From Haematococcus lacustris (Eukaryota; Chlorophyta; Chlorophyceae; Chlamydomonadales; Haematococcaceae): a stretch of 64,000 nucleotides of DNA. The translations under genes were made by a program, and so were the position numbers. How positions within the stretch are numbered: position 1 is the stretch's first letter; each line of letters begins with the position of its first letter. The notes below the pieces were generated by a model. It searched no databases and was not told the DNA's origin. It worked only from the letters and a program-made list of their open reading frames with translations. Location: the NCBI GenBank assembly GCA_030144725.1, contig JASKMD010000029.1, positions 17,447,746 through 17,511,745 of the forward strand, given 5' to 3'. This document shows positions 21,157-32,289 of the stretch, one piece after another.

Positions 21157-22146
21157 ATGGCGAGGAATTAGAGACGAACCGGTGTGGGTGGGCCTAGAGC
21201 AGTGCCGGAGGACCCCGACTTCGACATAGTTGACCGCGACGAGGCAGGCCAACCCGACTTGACCGAGACACAGCGCAAAAGGAAGGCTTCAGGAGAGGCC
21301 CGCGCTGCCCGCAGCAGGGATAGTACGTTCCACGCAAGAAAGGCCAAGTTAGCCCGCCTCACCGACCACCTCCCGCAAGCGCTTTGGGATGCCTTCCTTG
21401 ACAAGGCTGTGCGGCCACGAGTGAAGGCCATCAGCGAGCGAAGGGTGATTGGCAGCCTGCTGTTGGGCTTCCTCGTGCGCGGCTTGTTTACCCTGCACGT
21501 AGCCGACCAGCTTGACGCGCAAGGCCAGCCACTGTCATACACAGACACAGACATCCCAGTCTCCGCAGCAGACACCCCGGACCTGAACTGCAGGAACCTG
21601 TTCCGACAGCTATGCCGCGGCCTGCCCGGAGAGGGCGAGAACACTCGGCCAAGTGCAGCAGTCGCTGCCGTGCTGGCCGCGCACCCCGACCTGTGTGCCC
21701 GCCTCGAAGCAATCCCACGCAACCTGTCTGACACCAACATGGTGGACAACGTCGGCCAGCAGCTGCAGACAGCTTTTGGCAACATCCTCACGCTGCTCTT
21801 CGCTGGCAGGCTCAAGAAGTCAGTGTCCCTGGCCGGGGCCAAGGTCCTGCTGGGCACCAACGAGCACCAGCGCCGATTTGGGGTGAGGGGGCTGGGTGGT
21901 GGGCACCTGCCAGCCTGGTCCAAGCGGCAGTGCACGTATGTGCGCCGCATGGTGTGCGGCTTGGAGGTCACCTGGCTGGTGGGGGAGGGTGGGGTGGTGG
22001 TGACTGCAGCCATGCAGGCTGAGGTGGCTTTGCAGCGGGGCCTGCTGGGGCTTGAGGAGGGGGAGAAGGTGGATGATGACTGGGTGGAGGACCCAGCAAA
22101 CCTGGGCCGCCTGCTGCGCCATGCGGTGCACACGGCCATGCGGTGA
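21157..22146 (+). pseudogene. Type B nuclease copy B1: N-terminal domain only, premature stop
   Basis: This copy aligns from its ATG with copy B2 at 50775 (VPEDPDFDIVDRDEA, ALWDAFLDKAVRPR, LLLGFLVRGLFT, AAVAAVLAAHPDLCARL). Codon 5 is TAG where B2 has Lys, so the frame as written cannot start at that ATG. It continues past the B2 deletion point with a central region (SDTNMVDNVGQQLQTAFGN, LFAGRLKKSVSLAG) that B2 lacks. It then ends with no RuvC-I, II or III motif and passes straight into the conserved type B 3' block. It is an internally deleted copy. Confidence 0.65.
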
Positions 22147-22320
22147 ACCCCTCACTAAGCGGATGTGTGTGGCGCAGGCACAGGCACTGGCACAGGCACA
22201 CACACCAGAAGGCTGAGCTGAAGTGGGCATTAGGCACACTGTCAGTAGCCTTTACAATGATGAGCTCGCAGCCTGGTTCGATTCCAACTCATGCTTTATT
22301 TTGGTGTAGCATGAGGGCTG
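22147..22320 (+). ncRNA. Conserved 3' block of type B element, copy B1 (candidate guide-RNA scaffold)
   Basis: Nearly identical to 62498-62680, after copy B2. Shared words are AACCCCTCAC, GGATGTGTGTG, CACACACACCAGAAGG, CTGAGCTGAAGTGGGCATTA and ACTCATGCTTTATTTTGG. GTGTGTG and CACACAC can pair around a variable loop. The block is kept although the nuclease catalytic core is deleted, as expected if it acts in trans with a nuclease from another copy. It could instead be only a 3' UTR. Confidence 0.4.
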
Positions 22321-23364
22321 TGGGGTTCAGGAGTTGAGTTATAATTAAGCCACGCTACATTCGAGCAAGCTGGAACTCCCAGCAACCCGGACTTGTTACA
22401 GCTAGACAGCGTAACATGGTACATGAGCACATGTTGGAGCCTTCAGGAAACTCTCGAAGCCACGCAAACTTAGTTTTCCGCAAGAGAGTGCACCGGCGTA
22501 GTATACTGTGCACCATCGCGCATGTTGCGCGCGGTGCACCACAGCTAGTTTTTCCGCCTACTCAAGAGCATGAGCATGCTGCCAGACACCCTGGAGCTGT
22601 GCTGCTGGTCTGGCCTGGCCTGGCACCCTTGGAGCTGTCCTGGGCTCAAGGCGCTATGCCACCCAAGCAGTCAGAAGCACGTAGTGTCAATACACACTAA
22701 AGCGCCGGAGTGGACATAACTATTCTTGCTTTTGCACACGCTGCAGCACTGTGATGCAGCCACCAGGCTGCCAGCTACAGTCTGGCACATCATCATGTAC
22801 GCTTTCAATGCAACCACTAGTCTTGGTAGGGAGCCCCACGAGAGTGGGAAGGCACTGTGGCAGTAAAGTCAGGCACCTGCTGGAGGCCAACCCCGTATTC
22901 ATGTCGCACACAGCCAGCCACCCACCAGGTGCAGGGGTGACATTGTGAAGGGGTGCTGAAGGGGTCACTGACAACCCATTACAAAACAAAGCATGCGACA
23001 GCATGCCACACCACAACTCTCAACACAAGCATCACATTGCAAGACTTAGCTCCCTGCTCACGCCCAAAACATGCTGCAGCTGCCGGATAGTACATTCCCA
23101 TGTACCTGCCCTCCCTACAAAACTGGGGAACGGTGCGTGTCAGCTGCCTGGCAGCTGCATGGTGACTTGGGTGGATATTGCAAAGGTGTAGCTGTGAGCT
23201 CTACATAGACCAAGTGCGAAGACCAAGGTCCTCTACATAGACCAATGCCATGGAGTCCCATGGCTGGGCAAGTGAAGCGCCTGCTGTCTATTTCTGCGGG
23301 ATGTCTGCAGGAACAAAAAAGGGTGTGTCCGTGGTCATTAGAAAAATGCATGCACACTCTTGCT
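22321..23364. other. Intergenic; possible diverged nuclease tail at 22566-22650
   Basis: At 22575-22620 the plus strand reads SMLPDTLELCCWSGLAW, reminiscent of the type A tail R.LELCCWP. On the minus strand 22725-22950 is open (APGGWLAVCDMNTGLASSRC) but lacks a convincing gene structure. Confidence 0.3.
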
Positions 23365-24386
23365 TCATTCTTCAAGCAACATGTGCGAGGGCATGAAGGA
23401 CATCAAGTGCACCTCACTCCAAGCCAAGCCAGCCAGCCTGTCACGCCGCCTGCCCGTACAGGGCAGGCAGGGCGCACAGACAGACAAGCGAGAGGGCACA
23501 GTAGGCGCAGCCGCACCACACTCCTCCATGTGTCCATGCGGCCCCTTCCAGGTGGTCCCCGTGCACCTGGCATGCAGTGTCACCGAACCCCTTGCCTCTG
23601 CCCGGGCTACCACCTCTGCTGCTGCTGACGTGTCAAGGGCCAGGCCTCGCCCAGCCTCCCCCACGCCAGTATGTGTTGCCCACCCCTCCTCAGCGCCCCA
23701 CGGCCCCCCACACCCCAGCCTGCTGCTGTCCCCCGCTGCACACACCACGCTACCTGGCCCCAGGCCACCACCTTGCGCTCCCCCGCTCCCTCCACCCATG
23801 TGGTAGCCTTCAGCATGCAAGCCTTGCATGGGCCCGCATGGGGCCCAGGGTCCACCCCATGGGCCTGGCGCCTCGTGGCCCACCGCCCCTGGGAGCCCCC
23901 TCAGCTGCCACACCGCATGGCTGCAGGCAGTGGTTGTACGCTGCAGCAGGGAGGGTGCCCTGGCTGCTGCTGGCCGGTAGGCCACCGCTGACGCTCTCGT
24001 TTCTGTCTGGCTACCCATGTGCCCATGCTGGTCAGGCATGGAGGCAAGGGGAGGGCTGCTGCCTGGGCAGGGTGGTCCATGGAGGGTGGTGGGCGGCGTG
24101 ACGGGTGCACAGGGCTGAGGGTAGAGGGGCCGGGTCGCTGCCCCTAGGGCCATGGGGTGCCTGGCTGGCAGCTGTGCGTTGGGATCAGGGCCATGGGCTG
24201 GCAGGGCAGGTGCTGGAGAGTGTTGTGTGGAGGGAGCGGGGTGGGCGGTGCAGGGTGGGTGAGGCGGGAGGGGGAGGGGGTGACCAGTGTGGCCAAGGTG
24301 AGAGGGAGGCACGGACAGTTGAGCGGGACAGGCGGTGCCCAGGAGGGGGCCCCAGGGGTTAGGCATGGACAAGGGAGAGTGCATCC

Positions 24387-24423
<37 letters not shown>

Positions 24424-27420
24424 CTCCGCCCCTGGCCCAGGATGAGGTGGGAAGGGAGGCATCAGCGCAGAGGCGGAGAGGGGAGAGGGCTGTGGTTGCA
24501 GTGCGGCGGGCATGCCTGGGAGGAAGGGCTTCCCCTCAACCTTTTTACGAGCATCCCAAGGGCAGGGGTGCGGGCAGGTGGGGCCACCCACCCCTGAGGC
24601 ACGCTGTCGGGCTGGGTCAGGCTGGTGCTGCTGGTCCTGGGCAGGGTGGGCAAGGCTGGGGCACCACTGCTGGCAGTGAGGTGCCTCCCCTCGCCGCAGG
24701 GGCCCTGCCTTGTTGTAGGCTGTGAGGGGAGGTAGGGGCAGGAGGGCTCTGCAGGGGGCTGCCAGAGAGCCAGGGGCTGCAGGGTGGGGAGCAGCAGAGG
24801 GCTGCAGGCAGGGCTGCGACTCAGAGCATGCGGCAGAGAATTGGAAAGGCTGTGGACCACCTTCTTCAACTGCAGTAGGAATAGGAAGGGGCCCGGAACT
24901 GAATGCGGCCTGAGCTGCTGGGTTAGGGGCTGAGCTGAGTGGCTGCAGCCCTGGCTCACTGGGGGCGGTCCAGGAGCAGGGCGGCAGGGGTGGCCTACCT
25001 AGGAGTCGCCCTGCCCCCCCTGAAAGCCGCTCCCCACCCCCCTGCACCCCCGCTGCTGCACCCCACTGCCCACCCATCTGACCAGCTGGGCTTGGCCCCA
25101 TCGACGCTGGAGGCGGCAGCTGGGCTAGTGCGTTGCCTAAGGGCCTGCCTGACAGCCCCATCTCCCCATTCACCACCTTCCCACCACCTTCCTCCTCACC
25201 GCATTCCATGTGCACTTCTGACGCCAGCGAGGCACACAGCTCTGAGCCGTCGCTGGCTGCACAGCTTGCCCCCAGCTGCTCCTGAGACAATCCTGGCTCA
25301 GCCCTAAGAGCCCCTCCTGCCCCTGCAGGCCCAGCCGCCCCCTCTCCCACCACACCCTCCACCCCCTCCACCCCTTCCAAGCCCCACCATGGCCAGCTGC
25401 GGGTGCCCGTCGCTGGTGCAGCAGCTGGCAGGTGGGCCCCAGACAAGCTGTGGCGACTGAGGCTGCTGGGTGGGCCCCCCCTTCGGAGCTGCTGGCTGAC
25501 TAGGGCTGGGGTGTGGCGGCAAGCGTTTGGAAGGGCTTGAGCCGTAGGTGCAGCAAGGGAGAGGGGGAGGGAGGGAGGGAGGGGGTGGAGCAGGGCTAGG
25601 GGGGCGCTCAGGCGCCGGCTCCAGGCGTCAGGGCCAGCGGGGGCAGTGGCACCTCCCACCAAGGCACTCCCACCCCCGGGCCCCTCCTGCCCTCTGCTCA
25701 CGCACCTGCTCACCTGGACCACACCAGGCTGGCCCTGGCCCTGCCCATGCACCCGACTCTGCTCCTGCTCGTGTGCACCCGCCTGGGCCAGCCCCTGGCC
25801 TCTGGCCATCAGGGAGGGAGGCCAGCTGCCTGCAGGGAAGAGGCTACCTTGCATGGGAGGGGTTGGGTCTGAGGGTGCTGCTGCCACAGGCGGCGGGGCA
25901 GGGGCCGAGTCCAGGGCAGGGACCAGGTTGGAGGTGGGAGGGTGGGGGTGCAGGAGGTGTTGGGGGTCGAGGCATGGGGGCCCAGGTTGAGGCATGGGGG
26001 CTGGGTGGGGTAGGGCAGGCTCTGCTGGACGCTGGTCCTGCTCTGAGGGGTGCAGGGTGGAGGGGGGGTGTGGAGGGTGAAGCTGAAGGAAGGTGGGCTG
26101 GGCTGAGGGACGCAGGCCACCCTGGGCAGTGGTGGGGAGCTGAAGAGATGCAGGGGGCTCCAGGGGAGCATGGGGCTTGCTCATGGCCAGGTCTTCCTCC
26201 CCTTGCTCCCCTTGCCTGGTGGCTTGTTGGGGTGGGAGGGTGGGAGGTAGAGTGGGAGGAAGGGTGGGAGGAAGAGTGGCGGGAGGGGTGTCGTTAGCAG
26301 GGAGGGCGAAGGTGGGCGGTTGCTCCAGCTGCAGCACCTGGTGCGGCTCTAGCAGGTGTGACGAGCCAGCTGAGTCTGGCCCAGCCTCCGCATCCTCGGC
26401 ACCCCATGCGGCATGGGCAGGGGGGAGTAGGGGTGACGAGTCTGCCGCTTGCTTGCCCGCATGTGTGCTCCCCTGTCCTCGCATACGACGCAGGAGAGAG
26501 CGCAAGCCTTGACGGGCCTTGGAGGGGCGAGTGGTGGTGGAGCTACCCCCACCGCCAATGGACCAGCAGCCCACCCCGCATTCAGGGCTTGGGTGTACTG
26601 CATGGCCCTCGCTGGCCTGGGTGGCGCATGGGCAGGGGGAGGAGGTGGGGCCCAGGGCTGGGGCAAAGGTGGGCAGGGAGGTGGTGGAGGTGGTGGAAGC
26701 GGCAGCGCTGGTGGTATTAGTTATGGTGGTGGCGGTGGCGGTGGCTGCGAGGATTGGGGCTGCCAGCAGTAGGCTGGTGGCAGGTGGGTGAGATGGCGGT
26801 GGGGTCCCAGCACTGCAGGCAGCTGAGGGGCTGGCTGCTGCCGCCCCCATGGCAGCAAAATGGGTTGACAGCTGTGCTGAGGGGGTGTGGCGGCGGGGCA
26901 AAGTGACGGGTGTGAGTGGTTGCCTGGCTGCTGGCTGCGGTCGGCCCCAGCATACCCTCTTCAACGAGGGTGGGTGCGGGCTGCCTCCCACTTCCCTGCC
27001 ACCGTCACTGCTGCCCAGAAACGCCCTGGACAAGGGCACCCAGCCAGGGGGGCTGCTGGGCATTTGGGCAGAGGCTGAAGGGGCTGTCTGGGTGGTGGTG
27101 ATGGCTGCTGGCTCGAAAGAAAAGCAGCTGGACCTAGGATTTGAGCCTGGCACCTCTGGGGCATAGATGGATTTGGGTGGTGGAGAGGTGGGTGCATGGG
27201 TGGCTTTGGAAGGCGAGGGGGAGGGGTGTGGGGAAGAGGGTGGTAGCAGGGGTGAGTGCAGCTGCTCCCTGCAGGTAAGGCCGTTATGCTGTGGCAGGTC
27301 CAGCAGCTGCTGAGGTTGATGGCAGTGCTGTGTATGCTGCAGATGCCAGCGGTCCACAACCGCAAAGCAGCGGTTGATCAGCGCTTGCACAGCAGAAGAA
27401 TGGTCGAACTTGAACAGCAT
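23365..27420 (-). CDS. Hypothetical 1351-residue Pro/Ala/Ser-rich protein
   Basis: An uninterrupted frame starts with ATG at 27420 (MLFKFDHSSAVQALINRCFA) and ends at 23365. The first 40 residues look like a folded or amphipathic segment; the rest is low-complexity Pro/Ala/Ser/His/Gln sequence with an Ala run (about 24390-24420) and LPPT repeats, typical of very large disordered regions in volvocalean proteins. The frame survives 4 kb in GC-rich DNA where stops are rare, so length alone is weak evidence. Introns cannot be excluded. No domain was recognised. Confidence 0.5.
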
Positions 27421-28565
27421 GGCCGCTGGTCAGGCACCGATCAGAGCAGCATGAGCTGACAGGGAGAGTGTAGCAGGCTGGCTAGAAATCCGTGTGGCTC
27501 AGGGCACCCCTGCACATGCAGCAGGATTTCTCTATTGGGGGTCAGGCAGAGCGATGTCTGTCATGCAGGGCCTGTGCTACGGGATGGTGGCAGTAGCCTT
27601 CCTTGCTTCTTGATGACCTGTTGCAACAACTTGCTGTCCCACATTGCTGCTGCTGCGGCGGCGGCGGCTGCTGCTGCTGACGATGCTGCTGCTGCTGCTG
27701 ACGATGATGATGAAGATGACTTTCTGACACCGCACCCACCTGCTGTCAAAGCAGGAGGCACAGGTAGCAGTGGCGAGCGTGGGGTTTCTATCGCACTGCC
27801 TCCCGCTGCTGCTGTGGTGCTGTTTGCTTTGATGCCCCTGCCGGTGCTGCCGGGATTGGCTACTGCTGTTGCGGGGCTGCTGTGTTGAAGGGACGCTGAG
27901 GGGTTTAAGAGCAGGGTACAAAGGAAAGAGAAGGGCGGACACGCTTCGCAGTCGCTGCTTGCGGCGCGGCTGGGGTGCAATGGGGCAGACGGCGCTAGGA
28001 AACCGGAGCTGCCGGGCGCTGGTGAGCCGCGGCTGTGCGGGGCCGTATTTTATCCCGTGCAGCGCTCTGCAGACCGCGCGAGGTTCGAATGGTGAGTAAC
28101 ACTGCACGCTGGCACATGGCAAAGCAGCGCTCGTTTTATCGGCAGTGGTGCATGGCGCGATCCACCTGTCGATCCGTGCGGTACTTGCAAGCCCAGCTAT
28201 ATGCACAGCGGGAAGCCCGCAGTGATGGAGTGCCCGTGCCTTGGCTTATTACCTGGTTACGAACGGTCTACGGCTGCGCTGCTCGCCTCGACCTCCCGCC
28301 ACAGCTCGTCATGTTTCCGCAACTCTCCGCGCGCTGCACAACTCGTCGCGTTGTGCGCTGGACGCTGTGGCTGAACGCTTCACTGCCCCTAGCCGCGTGC
28401 GCGGGAGTGGCCCATGTGGAGTGGCATGCGATGCGGAATGGCATGCGAAGTAACTCCGAGTTATCTTCACAGTTTGGTCCTTTCGATGGCTGCTAGTACT
28501 CCCCCCTCACCCCCCAGCCCGCCACCCTCCCTCTTGCGCTCGGGCTTTCACTGCCTGTCACTGCC
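27421..28565. other. Intergenic, Ala/Asp repeat frame and unresolved ORF
   Basis: A GCT/GAC repeat at 27640-27720 gives Ala and Asp runs on the plus strand and Ala/Ser runs on the minus strand. 28090-28496 is open on the plus strand (HMAKQRSFYRQWCMARSTC) without a recognisable domain. The head of the divergent minus gene at 27420 probably has its promoter here. Confidence 0.35.
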
Positions 28566-28920
28566 TGCCAGCACCGCTTGTTGCGGTCAGCCTGGAGCAA
28601 GCGGTTTGAGGCGCCAGTGCGGGGCCTCATGTGGTGCCCCAAGCTGGACCAGGCCACCCCTGGTGACATCGGCAGATGGGTGGAGTTTCCCATTCCCAGT
28701 CTAGCTGCAGGCCTGGAGCCAGCGGTTCGAGGCGCCAATGCGGGTGAACCAGAATACCCCTGGGGGCCTTGGCATACTGGTGAACCGGGACTGCAACTCA
28801 CCCCTCGCGGTCAGGGAAGCCCCATAGCGCCCAGTAGAGCTGTGCTGGTGGCCAGGCCGAGCAAGGGCGCCGGCCCTAGGCAAGGAAACTCGCCCTCACT
28901 CGTACAGGGCGGCTAGGGGC
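28566..28920 (+). pseudogene. Type A nuclease relic A4
   Basis: QHRLLRSAWSKR and APVRGLMWCP match the region before RuvC-III in copy A1 (LLRPAWSQQRDQPVRGLMWCP). Further right, 28769-28860 reads LGILVNRDCNSPLAV, then RPVELCWWPGRA, a decayed RuvC-III plus tail. A short internal repeat (GGAGC-AGCGGTTTGAGGCGCC) has been inserted or duplicated between the two parts. A stop interrupts the frame. This is the most diverged type A copy with both landmarks. Confidence 0.55.
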
Positions 28921-29125
28921 TACCCGTGATGCCACCCTCCTCCCTTACTGAATACCTGCCAGTGACAGCTACTTCCCACCAGGGTTCGACAGTTGGTGAT
29001 ATCTGGTCTAAGGGCGCCCTTAACTGATGTCAGGGTAAACTACGGGGACCCTATACACTGTTCATACCCCAAAAATATTTGCAGGCCTGCGGCCGGCTTG
29101 GAAGAGGCATGTTAGCTTACAGCAG
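28921..29125. other. Spacer, nothing recognised
   Basis: Short stretch between the nuclease relic and the hAT-like gene; no feature seen. Confidence 0.4.
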
Positions 29126-30120
29126 CTAACAAGGAGGCTCCAAAGGTGTCCTCTGGGCCACCACCTGCCTCCGTGTCAAACAAGGCCTCTTCCACTTCAT
29201 CACTTCACTCATGCTCTCACTCTTGCTCTTCTTGCGCGCTCTCTTCCCCCCATTGTGAGCCCCCGTGACCCCATTGTGAGCCCCCATGACCCCATTGTGA
29301 GCCCCCATGAAGGTGCTGGCACCAACAGAGCAGAAAGCCACAAACTTGCCAACATCTAGGCTGAGGGTGTCAATCACACGCAGTATGACAGCTGTGATGT
29401 GCTCAGATGTGGCCCCCACCACTTTGACAGCGCATAAGAAAGAGGTGTGGTAGATAAAGGACGATGGCTCCAGATAGCGCACGTAGAGGAGCAAATGGTC
29501 CTCAGTTCCCACGTCCGTGCTGCTGTCAGCTAACAAGCTGAAATAGGGGCTGGCTCGTACAGCTGCTAGCTGTTGAGTGAGGAGGGTTCGGCTAATAGAG
29601 TAAAGGGCGGCATTGAAGTAACGGGCGGCACTGAAGTCATGCGGCATAGCTGGCGCCCCACTGTGAGTGGCAAAGGACATGGCTGAGTGGCCCCACAACA
29701 CCATGAAGAGGGCTGCCAGCACCATGCGGGGGTGCCTTGGACCACTGTTGTTGTTGCAGCCTTCACAGCTGCTTTGATGGAACTGGCACCCCCCCCAGCA
29801 CGCTGTGCCATGCCGATGGCTTCTGAATGGGCCTTGCTCTTGGCGTGTTGGGCCAGCTCCGCCTCACACGTCACAGCCCCCCCACCACCACTCGCCTTGG
29901 CGAATAGAGATGAGTTGGGCTTGTGCTCCAAGCAAGTGGAGCAGTGGGCTTGGAGGGTGCCTCTCTCGTTGCATCCGCCACTGAACCTGCACCATGGGTA
30001 CTTTGCTTGCAACTCCTTCTGCTTAGCCTCAGTCACTGCAGTCTTGTGGCCTCTGCGGATGCTGGAAGGTGCTGGCTCTTGGTCAATGAGAATAGGATCG
30101 TCTGGGCTAAGGCTGGCCAC
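29126..30120 (-). pseudogene. hAT-like/DUF4371 transposase-derived gene with TTF-type zinc finger, frameshifted
   Basis: The minus strand at 30120-29730 encodes a TTF-like zinc finger pattern (YPWCRF, CSTCLEHKPNS, then HAKSKAHSEAIG). After a frame change near 29730 the frame at 29725-29126 continues with SPYFSLLADSSTDVGTEDHL and VGKFVAFCSVGASTFMGAHN, which correspond to the conserved SPYFS...DSSTD and S.DGA..M.G..NGV blocks of hAT/DUF4371 proteins. The Asp expected before GA is Val. A three-fold repeat MGAHNGV/TGAHNG follows and the protein ends in a basic tail, so the C-terminal half of the transposase is gone. No ATG begins the 5' frame, so an upstream exon is missing. Confidence 0.6.
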
Positions 30121-30179
30121 TGGCTGCGGGGTGGACGGAGCCGAAGAGGTTGGGCTGGAAGGGGAGGGGGCTGGGCTCC

Positions 30180-30872
30180 TGCCCTGCTGCTGCTACCGTG
30201 ATGCTGCCCTGCTGCTGGTGACGTTGCTGCCCTGCTGTAGCTGCCCTGCTGCTGCTGCTGCTGCTGCGCTGCTGCTGCTGCCGCTGCTGCCTTGCTGTAG
30301 CTGCACTGCCGCTGCTGCTGCTGCTGCCCTGCCGCTTCTACCCTGCTGCTGCTGCTGCTGCTGCCGCTGCCCCTGATACCGCTGCCCTGCTGCTGCTGCC
30401 TTGCCGCTGCAGCTGCTGCCCTGCTGCTGCTCCCCTGATGCTGTGATGCCCTACTGCTGCTGTTGCCATGCTGCTGCTGCCATGCTGCAGCTTCCCTGCT
30501 GCTGCAGCTGCTGCTGCAGCCCTGCTGCTGCCGCTGCAACCCTGCTGTAGCTTCACTGCCGCTGCTGCTGCCGATGGTGAAGCACTTTAGCCCTGCTGCT
30601 GCCCTGCTGCTGCTGCCGCTGCCCTGCTGCTGCTCTGCTGCTGCTGCTGCTGCTGCTGCGCAGCCCTGCTGATGCTGCTGCTGCCCTGCTCCTGCTGCTG
30701 CTGCCCTGCTGCTGTTGCCCTGCTGATGCAGCTGCTGCCCTGCTGCTGCTACCCTCCTGCTGCTGCAGCCATGCTGCTGCAGCTCCTGCCCTGCTGCTGC
30801 TCCACTGCCGTTATGCTGCTGCCCTGCTGCTGCTACCGTGATGCTGCCCTGCTGCAGGACCTGCAGGACCTG
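30180..30872. repeat. CTG/GCC-CTG compound microsatellite, about 690 bp
   Basis: Irregular CTG and GCCCTG units fill the stretch. The phrase GCTACCGTGATGCTGCCCTG occurs near both ends. On the minus strand the array reads as Gln/Ala/Ser/Gly repeats, not a gene. Confidence 0.9.
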
Positions 30873-31789
30873 CTGCAGCACTTATTAAGAATGCTAAATG
30901 ATATTTATCAGACAAATTATACCCCAAACAAGTTTAATCCTCCCCGCATTGGGCGCATTGGGCTGACAAGACCAGTTTCATCGGGAAAGGCGGGATTGCG
31001 GGCTGCGTGGTCTGCGCGGTTCAAGAAGTTAACATGAGTTAACATGTGAACGCGGAGATGTCAACGATGCGATGGTACCCACCAAGCGCCATCTAGATTG
31101 TCATCTGTCGCTGGTCCGACGGAGTCTGCCTTACTTTCTTGCCTGGCTTTCCCAGCAGCCGTGAGTTAGGTTTGAGATATGGCAGGAATGTACGGGCGCA
31201 ACTAAGAATAACAGGCGCCCGTAGATAGCCCGTGAACTCCCCCCCGTAACCCAAGTTTTGAAAACCACGGGCCCCCGTACTGGGCATTCGGCTCAGTTAC
31301 GGGGGCCCTCGTCGAAATGGGTCAAAAGTACGGGCCCCGTACGGGGGGTCGAACCCTGCTTCCCACTCCAGGCTGAGAGTGGCCATCCACAACAAGCTGC
31401 GCAAGATGGCCTGCTTGGGCGTCCTGAGCAGCTGGTCCAGTGCTTGGTGGAGCCTCCCAAACCAGGGTAAAAGCCAGTTCCCATTCCTCCCTCGGTGCCG
31501 CCTCCCTCAGCACAGGCTGCAGCCTCCAGCCCCCAATCAGTCCTCCAGGCCCCTCTCAGCCTGCCCGGCAGCACAAACTTCCAGAGTGCAGCAGCAGCCG
31601 GCTAGCCAGCAGGCATGCACGTCCCCAAGCCGCAGTCTCCCGCCCAGAACCGGCACATCCTGGACCCCTCGGTAGGACAGAGGGTCACGGTCTGGGAGGC
31701 AGAGTACGCAAGAATCCAGTGAGCTGTCCAGCTGGAGTGTGCGCAATGACTACGAAGAAGCTGGTGGCCAGACCAGGCAGCTTGACCAG
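30873..31789. other. Intergenic with inverted GTACGGG motifs; no gene recognised
   Basis: 31190-31350 is rich in CGGGGGCCC-type words, including GTACGGGCCCCGTAC, a 7+1+7 inverted repeat. Reading frames at 31370-31690 lack splice support or domains. Confidence 0.4.
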
Positions 31790-32075
31790 CCAAGGGCAAG
31801 GTGTACCCAGGGCTGGGCTACAAGCGGCTGCGAGACCGGCCACCCAAGGCCCAGCAGCAGCAGGAGCCTGCTGTGGCACAGTAGTGTGTGCCCCCCCCTT
31901 GGAGGTGTCATCAGCTTGCAATCAGTACATGTCCGTCATGCCAACTCCAGGCTATAGCCCCGTCACAGGGGTCAGGCAATAGTGTGGGTGGTAGGCGCCT
32001 GTGTCATGTCATGGGAATATACCCCCACACCGACAAAACACCTTCCCTAGTAAGGGTCAAGGTGCCGTCCATCTG
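31790..32075 (+). pseudogene. Type A nuclease relic A5 (tail and 3' block)
   Basis: The tail reads YPGLGYKRLRDRPPKAQQQQ and ends PAVAQ with TAG at 31881-31883. The conserved 3' block follows, ending TTCCCTAGTAAGGGTCAAGG. RuvC motifs are absent. Similarity to copy A10 extends past the element end to about 32226 (GGTACCGCCGGCGTTGGTG, GTGTCCGGGCGGATGGCA), so these two copies share a flank through duplication. Confidence 0.65.
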
Positions 32076-32289
32076 GAGCACATCAACACGGCCGGGATTA
32101 GGTACCGCCGGCGTTGGTGAAGCACACTGCAGAACGTAGGGTTCCACCCGTTCACCTACTGCTGACAGGGGTCAACGGCAGGCTAAGTTCCTGCATGGCA
32201 CTGTGTCCGGGCGGATGGCAACACGATGTAATGTTTGTCTCTGCATGCACATTGTGGAGAGTGGAATAGATTGCATGGATTAGATTGCA

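Noticed and set aside
22271..22286. tRNA T-arm-like GGTTCGATTCC
   Set aside because: The flanking stem does not pair well, no cloverleaf could be built upstream, and the equivalent sequence in copy B2 has diverged at the key bases.
30180..30872. Gln/Ala-rich protein on the minus strand continuous with the hAT-like gene
   Set aside because: It is in another frame and consists only of CTG-type simple repeat.
31340..31360. GGTCGAACCC resembling a tRNA 3' end
   Set aside because: No D-arm, anticodon arm or acceptor partner could be found; it lies in GC-palindromic sequence.
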